Shown one piece after another: positions 34,473-41,166 of a DNA stretch of 48,265 nt (position 1 is the stretch's first letter; every line of letters begins with the position of its first letter). Source of the DNA: Fimenecus sp051881435 (lineage in GTDB: Bacteria > Bacillota > Clostridia > Oscillospirales > Acutalibacteraceae); NCBI GenBank assembly GCA_051881435.1, contig JBJEPW010000016.1:1-48265 (forward strand), given 5' to 3'. Under the pieces are notes generated by a model that had not been told where the DNA came from, searched no databases, and saw only the letters and a list, made by a program, of their open reading frames with translations. A program made the translations under genes and the position numbers.

Positions 34473-35147
34473 GTGAGACTGAGAAAAATAAAAAATCTTG
34501 AAGCAAGGCGGAAAAAATGCACCGACCTGCGAATACCTTATGAGCTTAAATCCTTTGATTACAGAACGGACGACACAGAGGAAAGCTTTTTGAATGTTGA
34601 TGAAATTTTCGGCAGAGCCGCTCCCCTTGTTATGGAAATCGGATGCGGTAAGGGGCAGTTTGTCTGCGAATATGCACTCCGCAACCCCGAAAAGAACATA
34701 ATAGCCGTGGAGTGCGTCCCGGGCGTACTTGTTGAAGCGTGTGAAAGAGCAAAATCCCTCTCTGTTCCAAATGTTAAATTTCTTGAAATGAAAGCGGAAT
34801 ATCTGCCCTTGTTTATTAGGGAAAAAAGCGTCTCGGAAATATACTTGAATTTCAGCACGCCTTTCCCCAAAACGAAACACGAAAGCCACAGACTTACAAG
34901 CAAAGGCTTTCTCGAAATATATAAAAAAATCCTTTGTGACGACGGTTTTATCGCACAAAAAACGGACAATGAGGACTTTTTCAACTATTCACTTGAAAGC
35001 TATGAGGCGGGCGGTTTTGCCGTTTCCGAGGTTTCAAGAGATTTGCACAACAGTGATTTTAAAGATAATATCGTCACCGAATATGAGCATAAATTTGCAG
35101 ATATGGGTATGCCGATATTCAGAGTTGTGGCAAAGCCTGTAAAATAA
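34473..35147 (+). CDS. trmB: tRNA (guanine-N7-)-methyltransferase
   Basis: SAM-dependent methylation of G46 in the tRNA variable loop. 224 residues. Seen: VMEIGCGKGQFVCEYA (SAM loop), IAVECVPGVLVEACERA, and the family block NFSTPFPKTKHESHRL. The usual family start MRxRxxK matches GTG 34473 (MRLRKIKNLEARRKKC); GTG 34464 is an alternative. No good ribosome binding site precedes either, and the promoter sits so close that the mRNA may be nearly leaderless. The last 137 bases (35011-35147) are repeated at 40072-40208. Confidence 0.92.
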   Translation: MRLRKIKNLEARRKKCTDLRIPYELKSFDYRTDDTEESFLNVDEIFGRAAPLVMEIGCGKGQFVCEYALRNPEKNIIAVECVPGVLVEACERAKSLSVPNVKFLEMKAEYLPLFIREKSVSEIYLNFSTPFPKTKHESHRLTSKGFLEIYKKILCDDGFIAQKTDNEDFFNYSLESYEAGGFAVSEVSRDLHNSDFKDNIVTEYEHKFADMGMPIFRVVAKPVK

Positions 35148-35150
35148 CCC

Positions 35151-35186
35151 CTCTGTCACTTCGTGACATCTCCCCTTTCAGGGGAG
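35151..35186 (+). repeat. Modular palindromic repeat, module A (double hairpin)
   Basis: Two adjacent hairpins, TGTCAC-TTC-GTGACA and CTCCCC-TTTCA-GGGGAG. A second copy with a changed loop is at 37546-37583. Missing after the trmB-tail copy at 40208, so it is a separately mobile or deletable module. Confidence 0.8.
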
Positions 35187-35221
35187 ACAAGTATTCAGTA
35201 GCAGTTGATTTTTTATGCAAC

Positions 35222-35307
35222 TTGTAGGGGACGATGCCTTTCATCGTCCCGCAAAATCATATACAAACTCCATTTCAATATGGTAGGGCGGGGGCTTGCC
35301 CCCGCCG
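35222..35307 (+). repeat. 86-bp direct repeat (copy 1), modules B and C
   Basis: Contains module B (GTAGGGGACGATG with CATCGTCCC) and module C (TAGGGCGGGGGC with GCCCCCGCC) joined by a unique linker. Repeated at 40223-40308 with two base changes. Both copies follow a trmB 3' end. The 35148-35519 gap is filled almost entirely by such repeats plus the promoter of the LRR gene. Confidence 0.85.
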
Positions 35308-35388
35308 CTTTTTTTGATGTAATTTATCGGGCGGGCATGGAAACCCGCCCCTACAAGCAAATTTATAAAATTTTATGTAACCCGTAGG
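35284..35388 (+). repeat. 105-bp direct repeat (copy 1), modules C and D
   Basis: Module C hairpin, T-run, module D hairpin (GGGCGGGCATGG / ACCCGCCC, 35329-35350) and an AT-rich linker ending in AACCCGTAGG. Repeated at 37407-37511 with about 90% identity, so the LRR gene lies between two direct copies. Confidence 0.82.
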
Positions 35389-35444
35389 AGGGGGACCGCT
35401 TGCGGTGGAGGGATTCAAAAGAGAACCGATAAAATATGAAGCAA

Positions 35445-35472
35445 TTGACATTTTGCACAATGATGATATAAT
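35445..35472 (+). promoter_or_regulatory. Promoter of the BspA-like gene
   Basis: TTGACA, 16-base spacer, TATAAT, about 53 bases before the start codon and just inside the repeat-free part of the gap. Confidence 0.8.
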
Positions 35473-35525
35473 GAAATTGTAGAATTTTAGGTTACTTAAT
35501 CCATAAATTTTGGAGGAAAATGAAA

Positions 35526-37160
35526 ATGAAAAAAACTTTATCATTACTTTTAGCAGTTTTAATGGTAATAACTGCTCTTCCCTTAACTGCAATCACATCA
35601 TTTGCGGCGACAAGCGGAGATTTTGAGTATTCAGTAATTTCTGAAGAAGACAAAACTTGCGAAATTACTAAATACAAAGGTTCTGCAACTAACCTTGCAA
35701 TTCCATCAACGCTTGATGGATACAGTGTAACAACAATTGGTGATAGGGCATTTGAAGATTGCACATCACTTGCAAGCATAACAATCCCGGACAGTGTAAC
35801 ATCAATTGGGTTGGGTGCATTTGATAATACTGCATACTATAATGATGCAACTAATTGGGAAAATGATGTTTTATATATTGGCAAATATTTAATTAAAGCA
35901 AAAGACACAATCAGCGGTGATTATGTAGTTAAATACGGAACAAAAACAATTGCAGATCACGCATTTTATGATTGCATATCGCTTGCAAGCATAACAATCC
36001 CTAACAGTGTAACATCAATTGGTGATGGTGCATTTTATGTTTGCACAGCACTTGAAAGCATAACAATCGGCAATAGTGTATCAAAAATTGGTGATAGTGC
36101 ATTTTATGATTGCACAGCACTTGAAAGCATAACAATCCCCGACAGTGTAACATCAATTGGTAAGAGTGCATTTAGTTGTTGCACATCACTTGCAAGCATA
36201 ACAATCCCGGACAGTGTAACATCAATTGGTAGTTATGCATTCGAAGATTGCACATCACTTGAAAGCATAAATGTATCAAATGATAATAAAGCATATTCAT
36301 CTGTTGACGGAGTTTTATTTGATAAGGATAAAACTGAACTTATACGATATCCTATAGGTAATGCGAGAACAACATATACAATCCCTAATAGCGTAACAGT
36401 AATTGGTATTGGTGCATTTAGTGGTTGCGAATCACTTACAAGCATAACAATCCCTGACAGTGTAACATCAATTGGGTTGGGTGCATTTTCTCATTGCACA
36501 GGACTTGCAAGCGTAACAATCCCCGACAGTGTAAAATCAATTGGCGGTTATGCATTTTATAATTGCACATCACTTACAAGCATAACAATTCCTGACAGTG
36601 TAACATCAATTGGTGATTTGGCATTTTATTATTGCACATCACTTACAAGAATAACAATCCCAAACAGTGTAACATCAATTGGTAGTTTGGCATTTGAATT
36701 TTGCGAATCACTTGCAAGCGTAACAATCGGTAACGGTGTAACATCAATTGGTTGGGGTACATTTGAAAATTGCACATCACTTGCAAGCATAACAATCCCG
36801 GACAGTGTAACATCAATTGGCGATGGTGCATTTTATGATTGCACAGCACTTGAAGCTGTATATTACACAGGCACAGAAACACAGTGGAACGCAATAGGAA
36901 TCGAAGAAGGTAATGAAAATTTAACTTATGCAGCAATTCATTACAATTATGTGATTTCTAATCTTAACGGTTTGGATAATGAGAGTAGCAAACATACAGG
37001 CCGTGACGATGACGAAAAGGCAACAAACAAAGTGGTCGAAGACAATCAAGTGTGGCTTTATTTAGGTTTAATTGTTGCAATACTCATAATCGTTGCAATA
37101 ATAACATGGTTGGTGCTATCTCGACGCAAACGGAAGAATGGCAACAAACAAGTTGATTAA
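35526..37160 (+). CDS. BspA-like leucine-rich repeat surface protein, altered C-terminus
   Basis: A 544-residue secreted or membrane-anchored protein. Signal peptide (MKKTLSLLLAVLMVITALPLTAITSFA), then about 14 LRR_5 repeats of 23 residues (consensus SLASITIPDSVTSIGDGAFY plus DCT), interrupted twice by longer inserts (about 105-150 and 250-285), then a charged linker and one membrane helix near the end (VWLYLGLIVAILIIVAIITW) with a basic tail. Such proteins bind host or bacterial surfaces in gut and oral bacteria. Start ATG 35526 is better spaced (9 bases) from GGAGG than 35520. The last about 17 codons are cell-wall-binding-repeat DNA read in another frame (see next entry). Confidence 0.88.
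   Translation: MKKTLSLLLAVLMVITALPLTAITSFAATSGDFEYSVISEEDKTCEITKYKGSATNLAIPSTLDGYSVTTIGDRAFEDCTSLASITIPDSVTSIGLGAFDNTAYYNDATNWENDVLYIGKYLIKAKDTISGDYVVKYGTKTIADHAFYDCISLASITIPNSVTSIGDGAFYVCTALESITIGNSVSKIGDSAFYDCTALESITIPDSVTSIGKSAFSCCTSLASITIPDSVTSIGSYAFEDCTSLESINVSNDNKAYSSVDGVLFDKDKTELIRYPIGNARTTYTIPNSVTVIGIGAFSGCESLTSITIPDSVTSIGLGAFSHCTGLASVTIPDSVKSIGGYAFYNCTSLTSITIPDSVTSIGDLAFYYCTSLTRITIPNSVTSIGSLAFEFCESLASVTIGNGVTSIGWGTFENCTSLASITIPDSVTSIGDGAFYDCTALEAVYYTGTETQWNAIGIEEGNENLTYAAIHYNYVISNLNGLDNESSKHTGRDDDEKATNKVVEDNQVWLYLGLIVAILIIVAIITWLVLSRRKRKNGNKQVD
35762..36850 (+). repeat. 69-bp tandem coding repeats in the LRR gene
   Basis: Nearly identical 69-base units encoding the 23-residue LRR, each with the core AACATCAATTGGT and GCACATCACTT. 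High DNA identity between units implies recent expansion or gene conversion and a likely length polymorphism. Confidence 0.85.
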
Positions 37161-37344
37161 AGACTCAGTTGGTTGGTACTATCTTGACGCACAGGGCAGA
37201 ATGATGACTAACAGTTGGTTACAATGGAACGGTAATTGGTACTATCTCGACGAAAACGGATATATGGCGACCTCGACAGCCCGCAAAAATTTTGTAAAAT
37301 TAACGGTGCGCCGAGGTCGTCGCACCCTACAAAACAGCCGTTAA
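37108..37344 (+). pseudogene. Out-of-frame cell-wall/choline-binding repeats
   Basis: Frame +1 relative to the LRR gene encodes three CW_binding-type repeats: GWCYLDANGRMATNKL, VGWYYLDAQGRMMTNSW and GNWYYLDENGYMATST. The frame has a stop (TAA 37102-37104) just upstream, no ribosome binding site, and overlaps the last 53 bases of the LRR gene. Beyond 37270 it runs into a palindromic repeat (37305-37332) and stops. It is a remnant of a surface-protein C-terminal domain that lost its reading frame, or was joined out of frame to the LRR gene. Confidence 0.75.
37305..37332 (-). repeat. Palindromic repeat, module E
   Basis: On the minus strand TGTAGGGTGCGACGACC..., with GGTGCG/CGCACC arms. It shares the TGTAGGG end with modules B and D and interrupts the cell-wall-binding remnant. 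Confidence 0.6.
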
Positions 37345-37360
37345 TTTCATATGATTGAAC

Positions 37361-37389
37361 GGGCAGATGTGGGCATCTGCCCCTACAAG
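37361..37389. repeat. Palindromic repeat, module D variant
   Basis: Perfect hairpin GGGCAGATG-TGGG-CATCTGCCC followed by CCTACAAG-like flank, as in module D. Confidence 0.65.
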
Positions 37390-37406
37390 TACGCTGAAAT
37401 TATAGG

Positions 37407-37511
37407 TAGGGCGGGGGCTTGCCCCCGCCGCTTTTTTGATATATTTTATCAGGCAGGCACTTAAGACCCGCCCCTACAAGCAAATTTATTAAATTTTATG
37501 TAACCCGTAGG
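37407..37511 (+). repeat. 105-bp direct repeat (copy 2), modules C and D
   Basis: About 90% identical to 35284-35388. It is followed immediately by module B (37507-37540) and module A (37546-37583), that is, the same modules as at 35151-35388 in a different order. Confidence 0.82.
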
Positions 37512-37671
37512 GGACGATGCCTTTCATCGTCCCGCAAAATAACCACTCTGTCACTTTGTGACATCTCCCCGAACTGCGGGGAGTCACACATTTCATGGGC
37601 GACGAGATAAAATGCAACAGTTTGATTTTTGTGCTTTCAATTGAATATAAAAATTCATTATACAAACATAA

Positions 37672-37702
37672 AACGGAGCAGTTCAAACTACTCCGTTTTT
37701 TA
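37672..37702. terminator. Terminator between the repeat region and the zinc-ribbon gene
   Basis: AACGGAG / CTCCGTT stem followed by T on the plus side and flanked by A-rich sequence on the other, so usable in both directions; most likely ends the minus-strand zinc-ribbon gene. Confidence 0.6.
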
Positions 37703-37748
37703 TTGCGAAATAACAACTCCTATCGGGTTCAATATCCACCAATTTACT

Positions 37749-38444
37749 TTATGCAACACATTTGCTGATTACTTTTGACTGATGAGATGCAACGAAAAGC
37801 AATACAATCGAAGATAACGCACAAATAATAAATGCATATCCTCCCACCGTCAGTTGACATACAGCCCCGTATTCTGAATACTTGCTTACTGTATCAATAC
37901 CCGAAACAAGCACCAATGCAAACATCAGTGCAGAGTATATTGCAGAAAGCTTGGGCAAAATAAAACGGTGGCGTTTATTCAGCGATTTTCTCAATATCGG
38001 CAAAGCAGTAAGTAAAATTGACATTACGATGATTACAATTGATATTATAAGTCCTAATGTAACATCTTCCCAACACTGATAAAGCGCAATTGTGCTGTCC
38101 GATGTTTTATATGTACTTTCATCGCCCACAGTCATTCTAAAAACAGATGAAACGGTCAGCACAGGCACGAACCACATAATCAATGTTGCTATTTGCAAAA
38201 CAATTGAAACTAATACGGCTTTTTTATGATTGTCAGTATCCGGTAACAGTTCTTTATTAACCTGTGCCGTTATATTGGGATAAGTATTAACGGGATTCGC
38301 ATTTTTAGCCTGTCCGCAATCGGCTGAAACCGGTGTTTGTGCTCCTATACTCGTCTTTTGCGGCTGAGGCGCAGGATGGCCGCATTTTGCGCAAAACTTT
38401 GCGCTGTCGTTCATCACTTCACCGCATTTTGAACAATATTTCAT
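37749..38444 (-). CDS. Zinc-ribbon protein with about four membrane helices
   Basis: A 231-residue protein of unknown function: N-terminal zinc ribbon MKYCSKCGEVMNDSAKFCAKCG, a Pro/Gln/Ala linker (about 24-70), then four hydrophobic segments (about 75-95, 128-150, 160-185, 200-222). It follows the lipoprotein gene by 23 bases on the same strand and probably shares its promoter. The ribbon plus linker plus membrane layout matches the proteins of the 16-23 kb operon. Confidence 0.78.
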   Translation of the reverse strand: MKYCSKCGEVMNDSAKFCAKCGHPAPQPQKTSIGAQTPVSADCGQAKNANPVNTYPNITAQVNKELLPDTDNHKKAVLVSIVLQIATLIMWFVPVLTVSSVFRMTVGDESTYKTSDSTIALYQCWEDVTLGLIISIVIIVMSILLTALPILRKSLNKRHRFILPKLSAIYSALMFALVLVSGIDTVSKYSEYGAVCQLTVGGYAFIICALSSIVLLFVASHQSKVISKCVA

Positions 38445-38467
38445 TTATATCACCTTTTTACAATAAT

Positions 38468-39589
38468 TTAGTTTATCTTTGAAATGTTATAATTATCGCT
38501 GTTGCACATAATGGTTGAATTAACACATCCTTCTACACTGTCTTCTGTGAAGCTGTTCACAAAATCCATACTATCCGTGCTTTGGCTACCCCATTTAACT
38601 GTACCGTCAGGATACTTTACTATATTCAATGCAGAAACATTAACATACAAAACGCACTCGTCTTCCCACAGATTTGTATATCTGATAGTATAAATGTAAG
38701 AAAGCTGATTAAATACCTTTGTCTTTTCAAACACATCTCTTTTTGTGCTCTTTACACTGCTGATATAATTTGCCCGGCACTCGGACATATTCAATATTTT
38801 GACTTTTCGTGTTTTACTTGCGTAGTAGAATCCGAAAACAGTATCATTCTTTTCGGCAAAAGCTTTTTGTGATGTAATGTAGTCGGTTAATTCTTTATTT
38901 AAAAACGACAAATCCACATTATCAACTGAAGTTATATACTCCGGTTGATTTTTTATTTCATACTGAAAATCGGTTTTTTCCAAAACATACGAGGTATCTC
39001 CCGCACCGTAAGATAACGCGGCGTTAATCACAGCTGTTTCATTGTTTGCATAATATTCCTTATCAAAAGAATATTCTACATACTTTTGTACTTCCTCACT
39101 GCAATTCTGATTATTGACGGTTATTTTGCAATACGGAGAAATACCGCTGATTTCAAATTTGATTCCGTCAAACGGATTTATTCGCACCGTTTTTCCGCTG
39201 TTTGAGCTTTTATCGCCTTTCGATTCTTTTTCACCTTTCGATGAATCATCATCTCTTTCTGACGGATATGAATCCCTGTAAAAATCTCCGTAATAACCGA
39301 AATCTATGTATTCACCGTAATCATCCTCATATATTTCAGATTCCTGCGTATCACCATAGAAATCAGTAAACTCAACGGTGGTTTTGTCATCAAGAAGCTT
39401 CCATGTACCGGTTCCGTAGCTGCCTTCCAATTTCCAGCTTCCGTCGGAACGGATGTCAAGACATTTGTCTTTTTGGTTATACCACTTACCTACAATATTT
39501 TTCTTTACCGAACTGCATCCGCCGAGCAGCAACGAAAGAATGCATACAGTTAAAACAATACTTACACCGCTTTTAAATATTCTTTTCAT
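38468..39589 (-). CDS. Lipoprotein of unknown function
   Basis: A 373-residue lipoprotein: signal peptide with lipobox LLLGGCSS (Cys about residue 25), then a lipocalin-like or DUF5640-type start (IVGKWYNQKDKCLDIRSDGSWKLEGSYGTGTWKLLDD), an Asp/Tyr/Ser/Lys-rich disordered linker (about 90-130), and a second globular domain (about 135-370) that I do not recognise. ATG 39589 is slightly better spaced from GGGGG than ATG 39592. A perfect consensus promoter lies upstream, overlapped by a quasi-palindrome, opposite an XRE regulator. Confidence 0.82.
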   Translation of the reverse strand: MKRIFKSGVSIVLTVCILSLLLGGCSSVKKNIVGKWYNQKDKCLDIRSDGSWKLEGSYGTGTWKLLDDKTTVEFTDFYGDTQESEIYEDDYGEYIDFGYYGDFYRDSYPSERDDDSSKGEKESKGDKSSNSGKTVRINPFDGIKFEISGISPYCKITVNNQNCSEEVQKYVEYSFDKEYYANNETAVINAALSYGAGDTSYVLEKTDFQYEIKNQPEYITSVDNVDLSFLNKELTDYITSQKAFAEKNDTVFGFYYASKTRKVKILNMSECRANYISSVKSTKRDVFEKTKVFNQLSYIYTIRYTNLWEDECVLYVNVSALNIVKYPDGTVKWGSQSTDSMDFVNSFTEDSVEGCVNSTIMCNSDNYNISKIN

Positions 39590-39633
39590 CATATTGCCCC
39601 CTTTTTTCTCTGCATACCGAAGTAGTGTTAAAA

Positions 39634-39662
39634 ATTATAACTCTATTGAGTAGTAATGTCAA
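39634..39662 (-). promoter_or_regulatory. Consensus promoter of the lipoprotein/zinc-ribbon unit
   Basis: Minus strand TTGACA, 17-base spacer, TATAAT, both perfect. The quasi-palindrome TAGTA-ATGTCAA-TACTA (39651-39667) covers the -35 box and is a likely binding site of the divergent XRE regulator. Confidence 0.85.
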
Positions 39663-39726
39663 TACTAATATTAACTGTTTTTGTGCTCATTATAATAGTA
39701 AAATTAACTCATAAGAGGTGTATTGT

Positions 39727-40047
39727 ATGGACGCAAAAAAGAGAATAAGGGAACTTATGGAACTGAAAAATATATCCGAGTACAGGCTTGCCAAACTAAG
39801 CGGACTTTCTCAAAGCACGATTTCAAATATTTTTAACCGCAACACCGCCCCGACAATCCCCACAATAGAATCAATCTGCAAAGGATTAGAAATATCTATG
39901 GCACAGTTTTTTTCAGATGACAAAACCGAATCACCGATATACCTGAATAAAGAACAAAAAGAGTTTTTTCGTAAATGGCTCTCCCTTTCGGCAGAACAAA
40001 AAGATGTTGTTGAGCAATTAGTCAAATCATACAAGTCAAAAAAATAA
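39727..40047 (+). CDS. XRE-family HTH transcriptional regulator
   Basis: A 106-residue Cro/C1-type regulator. HTH at about residues 18-38 (EYRLAKLSGLSQSTISNIFN), followed by PTIPTIESICKGLEISMAQFF and a 40-residue C-terminal helix region (LSAEQKDVVEQLVKSY). ATG 39727 with AGAGGTG 7 bases upstream is chosen over GTG 39718. A TATAAT box is at 39691-39696. Divergent from the lipoprotein gene and probably its repressor. Its terminator stem (CCGCTGATT / AATCGGCGG, 40050-40075) runs straight into the trmB-tail copy. Confidence 0.9.
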   Translation: MDAKKRIRELMELKNISEYRLAKLSGLSQSTISNIFNRNTAPTIPTIESICKGLEISMAQFFSDDKTESPIYLNKEQKEFFRKWLSLSAEQKDVVEQLVKSYKSKK

Positions 40048-40049
40048 AA

Positions 40050-40080
40050 CCGCTGATTCACGAATAAATCGGCGGCTTTG
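40050..40080 (+). terminator. Terminator of the XRE gene at a recombination junction
   Basis: CCGCTGATT / AATCGGCGG stem with one G-T pair and a short T-run. The right arm overlaps the first bases of the trmB-tail copy at 40072. Confidence 0.6.
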
Positions 40081-40208
40081 CCGTTTCCGAGATTTCAAGA
40101 GATTTGCACAACAGCGATTTTAAAGATAATATCGTCACCGAATATGAGCAGAAATTTGCAGACATGGGTATGCCCATATTCAGAGTTGTGGCAAAGCCTG
40201 TAAAATAA
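40072..40208 (+). pseudogene. Duplicated 3' end of trmB
   Basis: 137 bases matching 35011-35147 with six substitutions and no gaps (about 96%), ending at the same TAA. It encodes the last 45 TrmB residues but has no start or ribosome binding site. Together with the 86-bp repeat after it (40223-40308) it forms a second copy of the trmB end region. The 40048-40386 gap is otherwise only the XRE terminator and a short AT-rich leader for the next gene. Confidence 0.92.
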
Positions 40209-40222
40209 AATAGAATATGAAT

Positions 40223-40308
40223 TTGTAGGGGACGATGCCCTTCATCGTCCCGTAAAATCATATACAAACTCCATTTCAATATGGTAGGGCGGGGGCTTGC
40301 CCCCGCCG
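40223..40308 (+). repeat. 86-bp direct repeat (copy 2), modules B and C
   Basis: Differs from 35222-35307 at two positions. Separated from the trmB tail by 14 bases instead of 74 because module A is absent here. Confidence 0.88.
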
Positions 40309-40386
40309 AAAAATCACCGCAAAATCGCACAAACATTCCGCCTACTCCAATGATTTAAAGACTATATTCACAAAAGGAAATGAAAA

Positions 40387-40845
40387 ATGATTAGGTATAT
40401 CGACAATATAGATGATAAGGAAAAAATTTGCAGAAATATTTTAAGTCAATTACCTGAATGGTTTGGTAAAAAAGATGGGATAACTCAATATATCAAAGAA
40501 AGCAGGGTATCTCATTTTTGGGCAGATATTGAAAGTGATAATCCTATCGGCTTTATTATGATGAAAGAAAACAGTCCTCATACTGTTGAAATTAGTGTTA
40601 TGGGTGTTTTAAAAGAATATCAACGGAAAGGAATCGGCGCTGAATTATTCAAAAGTTTTTATGATTTTGCTAAAAATAACAATTATGATTTTATTCAGGT
40701 CAAAACGGTTAGAAGCGGTAAATATGCTTCCTACGATATAACAAACTCTTTTTATAAAAGGATTGGATTTAAGGAATTAGAGTGTATAGAAAATTTATGG
40801 GATAAAGATAACCCTTGCCAGATTTATATTATGAGTATTTCGTAA
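40387..40845 (+). CDS. GNAT family N-acetyltransferase
   Basis: A 152-residue single-domain acetyltransferase. Acetyl-CoA loop: VLKEYQRKGIGAELFKSFYDFA (about 77-98, Q/R-x-x-G-x-G/A), with ISVMGV before it and SFYKRIGFKELE after it. The pattern resembles streptothricin/aminoglycoside or small-amine acetyltransferases, but the substrate cannot be told. AAAGGAAATGAAAA leader. Single gene after the repeat region, followed by an inverted module C. Confidence 0.88.
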   Translation: MIRYIDNIDDKEKICRNILSQLPEWFGKKDGITQYIKESRVSHFWADIESDNPIGFIMMKENSPHTVEISVMGVLKEYQRKGIGAELFKSFYDFAKNNNYDFIQVKTVRSGKYASYDITNSFYKRIGFKELECIENLWDKDNPCQIYIMSIS

Positions 40846-40865
40846 GAAATTGCATTAACCCTCAC

Positions 40866-40889
40866 GGCGGGGGCAAGCCCCCGCCCTAC
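40866..40889 (-). repeat. Palindromic repeat, module C (inverted copy)
   Basis: GGCGGGGGC-AA-GCCCCCGCC followed by CTAC: the same hairpin as 35284-35306 in the opposite orientation, just after the GNAT stop, where it could act as a transcript end. Confidence 0.8.
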
Positions 40890-40993
40890 TCTAAATCATT
40901 TGAATTTTGTTCATCAGAGAACCGAAACCTGACTATTGGAAGTTCTTAATTAAAGAACTTTTAATACACAATAAATATTAAGGAGGTTTTTTA

Positions 40994-41119
40994 ATGGCTG
41001 ATTATATCCAATGTCCTATCTGTGGCAAAAAGATTGAAACATCTGAATACGAGTGTCTTGATAATGGCAATCCAGCTTGTCCGGAATGTGTACAAAAAGA
41101 ACTCGAAGAGAACAATTAA
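40994..41119 (+). CDS. 41-residue zinc-ribbon miniprotein
   Basis: A short gene with an excellent AAGGAGG ribosome binding site 7 bases before the ATG and its own terminator. The protein (MADYIQCPICGKKIETSEYE, then CLDNGNPACPECVQKELEEN) has CPIC at 7-10 and CPEC at 29-32, spaced as a treble-clef or rubredoxin-like zinc site, plus Cys21 and an acidic tail. No membrane segment. Function unknown; could be a small regulator or zinc-binding adaptor. The coding call rests on ribosome binding site, motif and terminator. Confidence 0.8.
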   Translation: MADYIQCPICGKKIETSEYECLDNGNPACPECVQKELEENN

Positions 41120-41126
41120 TAAAACG

Positions 41127-41166
41127 AAAAGGCACGGTTTGATTCATTCAATCCGTGCCTTTTTCA
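41127..41166. terminator. Bidirectional terminator sharing the queH stop
   Basis: AAAGGCACGG(T)TTGA pairs with TCAA(T)CCGTGCCTTT, flanked by A on the left and T on the right, so it works in both directions. The queH TGA (41148-41150) lies in the hairpin's loop/stem edge. Confidence 0.88.

Noticed and set aside
35148..35420. CRISPR-like array in the hairpin repeat region
   Set aside because: The repeats differ in sequence and length, spacers are not regular, and no cas gene is near; they are dispersed palindromic modules.
35762..36850. Tandem 69-bp repeats as a non-coding satellite
   Set aside because: They stay in frame and encode 23-residue LRR units of a BspA-like protein.
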